Of a DNA stretch of 51,702 nt, positions 47,963-51,702 are shown in pieces. A program made the translations under genes and the position numbers. Where the stretch lies: assembly GCA_937920275.1 (NCBI GenBank), contig CALGVD010000124.1, forward strand, positions 1-51,702, in the 5' to 3' direction. Each line of letters opens with the position of its first letter. Positions within the stretch are counted from its first letter, which is position 1. The notes beneath the pieces are model-generated. The model was not told the DNA's origin and did not search any database. It saw nothing but the letters and a program-made list of their open reading frames with translations. Origin of the DNA: an uncultured Pseudomonadota bacterium. Its GTDB lineage: Bacteria; Pseudomonadota; Gammaproteobacteria; Steroidobacterales; Steroidobacteraceae.

Positions 47963-49459
47963 TCAGCGGGCGTCCTGCAGCACCGCCGCCGCTGCGAGCC
48001 GTCCCGACAGCGTCGCCATCGGGATCCCCGGTCCCGGGTGCACCGACCCACCCGCGAGATAGAGCCCGGGAACCTTGCTGCGTGAGCCGCTGCGCTGGAA
48101 GCTCGCGAGCATGCCGTGGTTCGCGCGGCCGTAGAGCGAACCTCCGGTGCAGGGGAACAAAGCTTCGAAGTCCTGGGGGCGGGTGATGACCGCCTCGGGG
48201 CTGTCATGCGCCGTACCAAGTTCCAGACCGCAACGGCGCAACGATGCGAAGGCATCCTTGCCGGCTTGCATCAAAGCAGCCTCGCTGACCCCGCCGCGGT
48301 CGCCGTCGGCCGGGGCGTTGATGAGCAGCAGCAGCCGCTCGGGACTGCCGGGTGTGACGGGGCTGTCGGCCGCCTCCCCGCGGTCTTGGGCGCAGACATA
48401 CACGGTCGGCGACCGAGCGATCTCGCAGCGTGCGAAGATCGCACGGAATTCGTCGGCGTAATCGTCACCGAAGAACACGGTGTGGTGGGCGAGATCGAAC
48501 CCCCGCACCGGCGCGCGCAGGCACCAGGTGACTGCGGAGAGGGCGCGCTGCGACGATGGGATCGCAGCGACCGAGGATCGCGCACCGATCCCGAGCGCGC
48601 CGCTCGCGAGCGCATTGGCATCGCCGTTGAAGACCACGGCATCGGCCTCGAGCACCTCGCCGGACGCCAGCTGCACGCCGGTCACACGCCCGCGCTGCGT
48701 CAGGATCTGCGCGACATGGGTGTGGTATCGATAGCGCGCACCCTGGCGCAGCCCAAGATCTTCGAGGGCGAGCGCGATGCGGCGCATCCCGCCTTTGACG
48801 AGCCAGACGCCTTGCTGTTCGACATGGGCGATCAGCATCAAGGTGGCGGGCGCGGCGAACGGCGATGATCCGACATAGGTCGCATAGCGCCCGAACAACT
48901 GGCGCAGACGCGGGTCGCGGAAATGGTCGCCGAGCTCGCGCCACAGCGAGCTCCAAGGCGGGGTCCGCCACATCGCCGCGAGTCCCGCCGCGCCGAGCCG
49001 CGCCGAGAGCCCGATCGCGGACGGGCGCTCCGTTTCCATGAAGCTGCCGCGCAGCGCCTGCAACAGTCCGCTGCCGCGCGCCACGAAGTCGCGGTAGCCG
49101 CGCGCCTCGGCGGCGCCGGCGAATCCACCGATCGCCTCGACCGAGCGTTCGAGGTCGGCATGCAGGTCGAGCGTGCCACCGGTCGACCACGCATGGCGCG
49201 CGATCAGGTCCGCCGGCACAAGCTCCAGATGCTCATCCAGACGCGCCCCGGCATCGCTGAACAAGGACTCGAACACCGCGCGCAGCGTGAACACGGTGGG
49301 CCCTGCATCGATGCCGGTCCCTTGCACCGTCACCTCGCGCAGCTTGCCCCCCGGTCCGGCGGCGCGCTCGAGCACCGTGACCTCGCAGCCCGTCCGGGCG
49401 AGGTCGATGGCTGCGGCGAGGCCGCCCATCCCGCTGCCGATGACGATCACGCGATGCAT
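47963..49459 (-). CDS. crtD: CrtD-type carotenoid 3,4-desaturase
   Basis: The 498-residue CrtI-family flavoprotein has IVIGSGMGGLAAAIDLARTG and GIDAGPTVFTLR, VWLVKGGMRRIALALEDLG and the end signature YLAGGSVHPGPGIPMATLSG. The GPTVFTL and GGMRRIA forms, and a second CrtI-family gene next door, favour CrtD (1-hydroxycarotenoid 3,4-desaturase of the spheroidene/spirilloxanthin pathway). CrtC and CrtF partners are not in the window. It lies 18 bases after the membrane-protein gene and is likely cotranscribed with it. Confidence 0.85.
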   Translation of the reverse strand: MHRVIVIGSGMGGLAAAIDLARTGCEVTVLERAAGPGGKLREVTVQGTGIDAGPTVFTLRAVFESLFSDAGARLDEHLELVPADLIARHAWSTGGTLDLHADLERSVEAIGGFAGAAEARGYRDFVARGSGLLQALRGSFMETERPSAIGLSARLGAAGLAAMWRTPPWSSLWRELGDHFRDPRLRQLFGRYATYVGSSPFAAPATLMLIAHVEQQGVWLVKGGMRRIALALEDLGLRQGARYRYHTHVAQILTQRGRVTGVQLASGEVLEADAVVFNGDANALASGALGIGARSSVAAIPSSQRALSAVTWCLRAPVRGFDLAHHTVFFGDDYADEFRAIFARCEIARSPTVYVCAQDRGEAADSPVTPGSPERLLLLINAPADGDRGGVSEAALMQAGKDAFASLRRCGLELGTAHDSPEAVITRPQDFEALFPCTGGSLYGRANHGMLASFQRSGSRSKVPGLYLAGGSVHPGPGIPMATLSGRLAAAAVLQDAR

Positions 49460-49477
49460 GGGGACGGGGCCGTTCGG

Positions 49478-50224
49478 TCAGGGGCGCGCCGCAGGCCGCC
49501 GCGCGACGCCCTGCAACCGCGAGACCGCGAGGCGTTGGTGGATGATGATCGCGAGACCGACCACCAGCGGCACCGCCCAGAGAACGGGATGCAGCGCGAG
49601 TTCGGGGACGGTGCGGACCGCCCCGAAGGCGAGGAAAGCGGTGTAGACGGAGATGCCCGCACCCACCAAGGCCTTCAGGTGTTCTTTGAGCCAATCGAGC
49701 GGCGCCGGATCGTCATCCAGCAGGAACCAGAGATTGGTGGCGACGGTGGCAAGGCCGATCGCCGGCATGCCGAGCATCAGCGGCAGGTCCGCCTGCCACG
49801 ACTGCCAAGCGCAGTTGAGGGAGGCGCCGAGCAGCACCCATTGCAGCGCCATGTTCTTCCAATCGCGGTTGGCGGCGTGGTCGTCGCGGTTGCGAACGCA
49901 CAACCAACCGTACCAAGCGAGGTTGATGGTGAGGAGCGCGAGCCCTTGCATCATCCAGCCGAAGATCCCGCGGATCCAGGTCTCGCCGGCGGCGGCGAGG
50001 TGAGGGTGGGTGCCGATGGGGTCGATGAGCGTACAGGTGCTGATGCCGATGGCGGCCGCGCCGGTGACCAGCATCGTGAGCGTAAAGACCTTGCCCCAAC
50101 GCTTGTGGGCGTCGCCGCCCTTGCGCCCGAGGATGGGGACCCAGAAGGCGACGAGTCCCACGCTGCCGAAGCAGATGTGCAGGACGATGAAGGCCCAGAA
50201 TGCGGTCGGTACCAGCGATTCCAT
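49478..50224 (-). CDS. Multi-span membrane protein (DUF2306-like)
   Basis: The 248-residue protein has about seven hydrophobic helices. Its first region reads FIVLHICFGSVGLVAFWVPI, then a HKRWGKVFTLTML segment as in DUF2306 proteins, a family of unknown function. It is the first gene of a two-gene minus-strand unit with crtD and is divergent from the P450 gene, sharing a 66-base promoter gap. ATG 50224 is used; a longer in-frame extension lies inside the P450 gene and is discounted. A link to pigment synthesis or membrane electron transfer is conceivable but unproven. Confidence 0.72.
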   Translation of the reverse strand: MESLVPTAFWAFIVLHICFGSVGLVAFWVPILGRKGGDAHKRWGKVFTLTMLVTGAAAIGISTCTLIDPIGTHPHLAAAGETWIRGIFGWMMQGLALLTINLAWYGWLCVRNRDDHAANRDWKNMALQWVLLGASLNCAWQSWQADLPLMLGMPAIGLATVATNLWFLLDDDPAPLDWLKEHLKALVGAGISVYTAFLAFGAVRTVPELALHPVLWAVPLVVGLAIIIHQRLAVSRLQGVARRPAARP

Positions 50225-50290
50225 CCGCGCAATGCTGCGCCCGTGCTGTGCGCGTTGCAAGGTGGCGCAGGCAAAGGCTAGGGTAGCGGA

Positions 50291-51688
50291 ATGTACTGTC
50301 CGCCGCGGCCCACACCGCTTGCCGCCGTCGTCTCCTTGCTGCGCGTCATGGCACGCGGCGGTGGCGACCTCATGAGTCTGCTGCCCGCCAAGGCGTATCG
50401 GGTCGAGACCGGTTGGCTCGGCTATTCGCGCCGCTCCATCCTGATCGTCAACGCCCCGGAGCTGCTGCGCGAGGTCTTGACCGACCCCATCGGCATCTAC
50501 CCCAAGAACGACCTGATGACCGGCGCCCTCGAGCCTTTGGTCGGCGACTCGATCTTCGTGTCGCACGGCGAGGTGTGGCGTCGCCAGCGACGGATGATCG
50601 ATCCTGCGTTCTCCCACATGCGCCTCGGCAAGGCGTTCGTGTCGATGTCGGCGGCGATCGACGACTACGAGGATCGGCTCGATGCGTCGTGCGAGTCCGG
50701 CGAGCCGTTCTCGCTCGATCTTGCGATGAGCCATCTCACGGCGGACATCATCTGCCGCACCGTGTTCTCCACCTCGTTACGCTCGCAGACGGCGATCGAT
50801 GTGTTCGAGTCGTTCACCGTCTTCGAGCGCACCTGCGCCCAGGTCGAGCTCAAGCGTTTGATCCTGGACCGGCCTTTCACCGCCATCCCCCAGCATCCCG
50901 AGGTGCTTGCGGCCTGCGAGCGGATCCGTCATCACCTCGGGGAACTGGTCGACAGCCACCTGCCGTCGGCGGAGCCCGGTGCCCCGGACAGCGCGCAGCG
51001 GGCGTACGACGATATCGCGGCCGAGGTCATCGCCGCGCGCGATGTGGAGACCGGTGCCGGCTTCTCGCGCAAGGAACTGCTCGACCAGCTCGGGGTGATG
51101 TTCCTCGCCGGGCACGAGACCACGGCGAGCGCACTCATCTGGTCGTTCATGATCCTCGGTCTGCAGCCGCAGTCGATGGCGCGGCTGCGTGCCGAGGTCG
51201 ATGAGTGCGGCGCGGGACCCTTGCAGCTCGAGCAGGTGCGTCGTATGGCGTTCGTGCGCAATGTCTTCAAAGAGACGCTGCGCCTTTATCCGCCGATCCC
51301 CTTCATCCCGCGGGTGGCCGCGAAAGATGCGCAGGTCGGCCGGCATCGGGTCAAGCGTGGCGCGATGCTCATGATCGCGCCTTGGACCATCCACCGGCAT
51401 CGCGACTATTGGCGGAACCCGCATGCCTTCGACCCCGACCGTTTCGCTGCGGAGCGCGAGCACGAACTGGTGCCGGGGGCGTATCTGCCCTTCGGTCTCG
51501 GCCCGCGGGTCTGTATCGGTGCGGGGTTCGCACAGCTCGAAGCGAGCCTGATCCTCGCGCGGCTCTGCCGCCGTTACGACTTCGAGGTGCTCGATGCCGG
51601 TCGTATCCGACCGGTGGCCCGGCTCACGACGCGCCCCGAACATCAGATCATGTGCCGGGTGCGGCGACGGCCTGGGGCACCGTCGTGA
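50291..51688 (+). CDS. Cytochrome P450
   Basis: The 465-residue P450 has the I-helix oxygen-activation motif AGHETT (273-278), the ExxR motif ETLR (E328, R331) and the haem loop FGLGPRVCIGAG with ligand Cys408. There is no signal or membrane anchor, so it is soluble or peripheral, needing separate redox partners; a ferredoxin-NADP reductase is encoded at 5836. It lies among carotenoid genes, divergent from the crtD unit, which suggests oxidation of a carotenoid or other isoprenoid. Some bacterial P450s (for example CYP175A1) hydroxylate carotenoids. The start ATG 50291 is the first in frame. Confidence 0.92.
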   Translation: MYCPPRPTPLAAVVSLLRVMARGGGDLMSLLPAKAYRVETGWLGYSRRSILIVNAPELLREVLTDPIGIYPKNDLMTGALEPLVGDSIFVSHGEVWRRQRRMIDPAFSHMRLGKAFVSMSAAIDDYEDRLDASCESGEPFSLDLAMSHLTADIICRTVFSTSLRSQTAIDVFESFTVFERTCAQVELKRLILDRPFTAIPQHPEVLAACERIRHHLGELVDSHLPSAEPGAPDSAQRAYDDIAAEVIAARDVETGAGFSRKELLDQLGVMFLAGHETTASALIWSFMILGLQPQSMARLRAEVDECGAGPLQLEQVRRMAFVRNVFKETLRLYPPIPFIPRVAAKDAQVGRHRVKRGAMLMIAPWTIHRHRDYWRNPHAFDPDRFAAEREHELVPGAYLPFGLGPRVCIGAGFAQLEASLILARLCRRYDFEVLDAGRIRPVARLTTRPEHQIMCRVRRRPGAPS

Positions 51689-51698
51689 GGGCGCCGTC

Positions 51699-51702
51699 AT
51701 GA
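51699..51702 (+). other. Possible start codon of the next gene
   Basis: An ATG lies 10 bases after the P450 stop at the very end of the window. Close spacing suggests a further gene in the same transcript, but no coding sequence is visible. Confidence 0.25.

Noticed and set aside
45467-50290. PpsR/CrtJ-type TGT-N12-ACA operators near bchO, crtI, crtD and the P450 gene
   Set aside because: I scanned the gaps 45467-45525, 46426-46450, 47921-47962 and 50225-50290 by eye and saw no matching pair.

Overview
The window is a gene-dense, very GC-rich bacterial chromosome segment of about 51 genes: one tRNA and otherwise protein-coding genes, one of them cut by the left edge. Neighbouring genes are often coupled by ATGA, GTGA or TGATG overlaps. 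I see no transposase, phage gene, CRISPR array or rRNA. Gene content (HtpX, fused CysNC, class III ADH with S-formylglutathione hydrolase, MacAB-like exporter, lipoprotein gamma-glutamyltransferase, DUF6491, BchO) points to a Gammaproteobacterium of the Xanthomonadales/Nevskiales/Steroidobacterales kind. BchO and two bacterial carotenoid desaturases at the right end suggest it may be a purple aerobic anoxygenic phototroph. Both placements are inferences from gene families, not from a search.

Layout. 1-4005 (minus): AraC-type regulator, zinc-less MDR oxidoreductase, MsbA-like ABC exporter, HAD phosphatase. 4141-4449 (plus): small conserved-looking protein. 4461-5744 (minus): 4-aminobutyrate-type aminotransferase. 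5836-8191 (plus): ferredoxin-NADP reductase, acyl-CoA thioesterase II and a c-type cytochrome, all overlapping. 8124-17744 (minus): a run of eight genes starting with HtpX, then an acyl-CoA desaturase, a flavin amine-oxidase-like protein, a DUF1365 protein, a cyclopropane-fatty-acid-synthase-like methylase, an FAD-linked 2-hydroxyacid dehydrogenase, a BamA/TamA-type outer-membrane protein and a double VOC protein. It looks like an envelope-lipid remodelling operon. 17949-19346 (minus): VIT1/CCC1-type protein and an acidic-tail protein. 19437-21853 (plus): proBA.

21811-27089 (minus): a compact molybdenum cofactor operon, moeA-moaA-moaC-[mobA::moaD]-[moaE::moeB::rhodanese]. The sulfur-carrier system is compressed into two fused proteins, and I regard this as one of the two most distinctive features here. 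27180-27720: small secreted protein and tRNA-Arg(TCG). 27831-35876 (plus): MFS transporter, NnrU, glutathione peroxidase, gamma-glutamyltransferase, glutathione-dependent formaldehyde oxidation (adhC, fghA), a degenerate SDR and a propeller-like protein. 35890-39705 (minus): YIP1 membrane protein and a MacAB-like tripartite exporter. 39797-44483 (plus): DUF6491 lipoprotein, then cysD-cysNC-cysQ-gamma carbonic anhydrase (sulfate activation, PAP removal). 44441-45466 (minus): alpha/beta hydrolase.

45526-51702: bchO and crtI (plus), a multi-span membrane protein with crtD (minus), and a divergent cytochrome P450 (plus). This looks like the edge of a photosynthesis/carotenoid cluster that continues past the right end. 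The P450 among crt genes, with its unknown membrane-protein neighbour, is the other distinctive feature.
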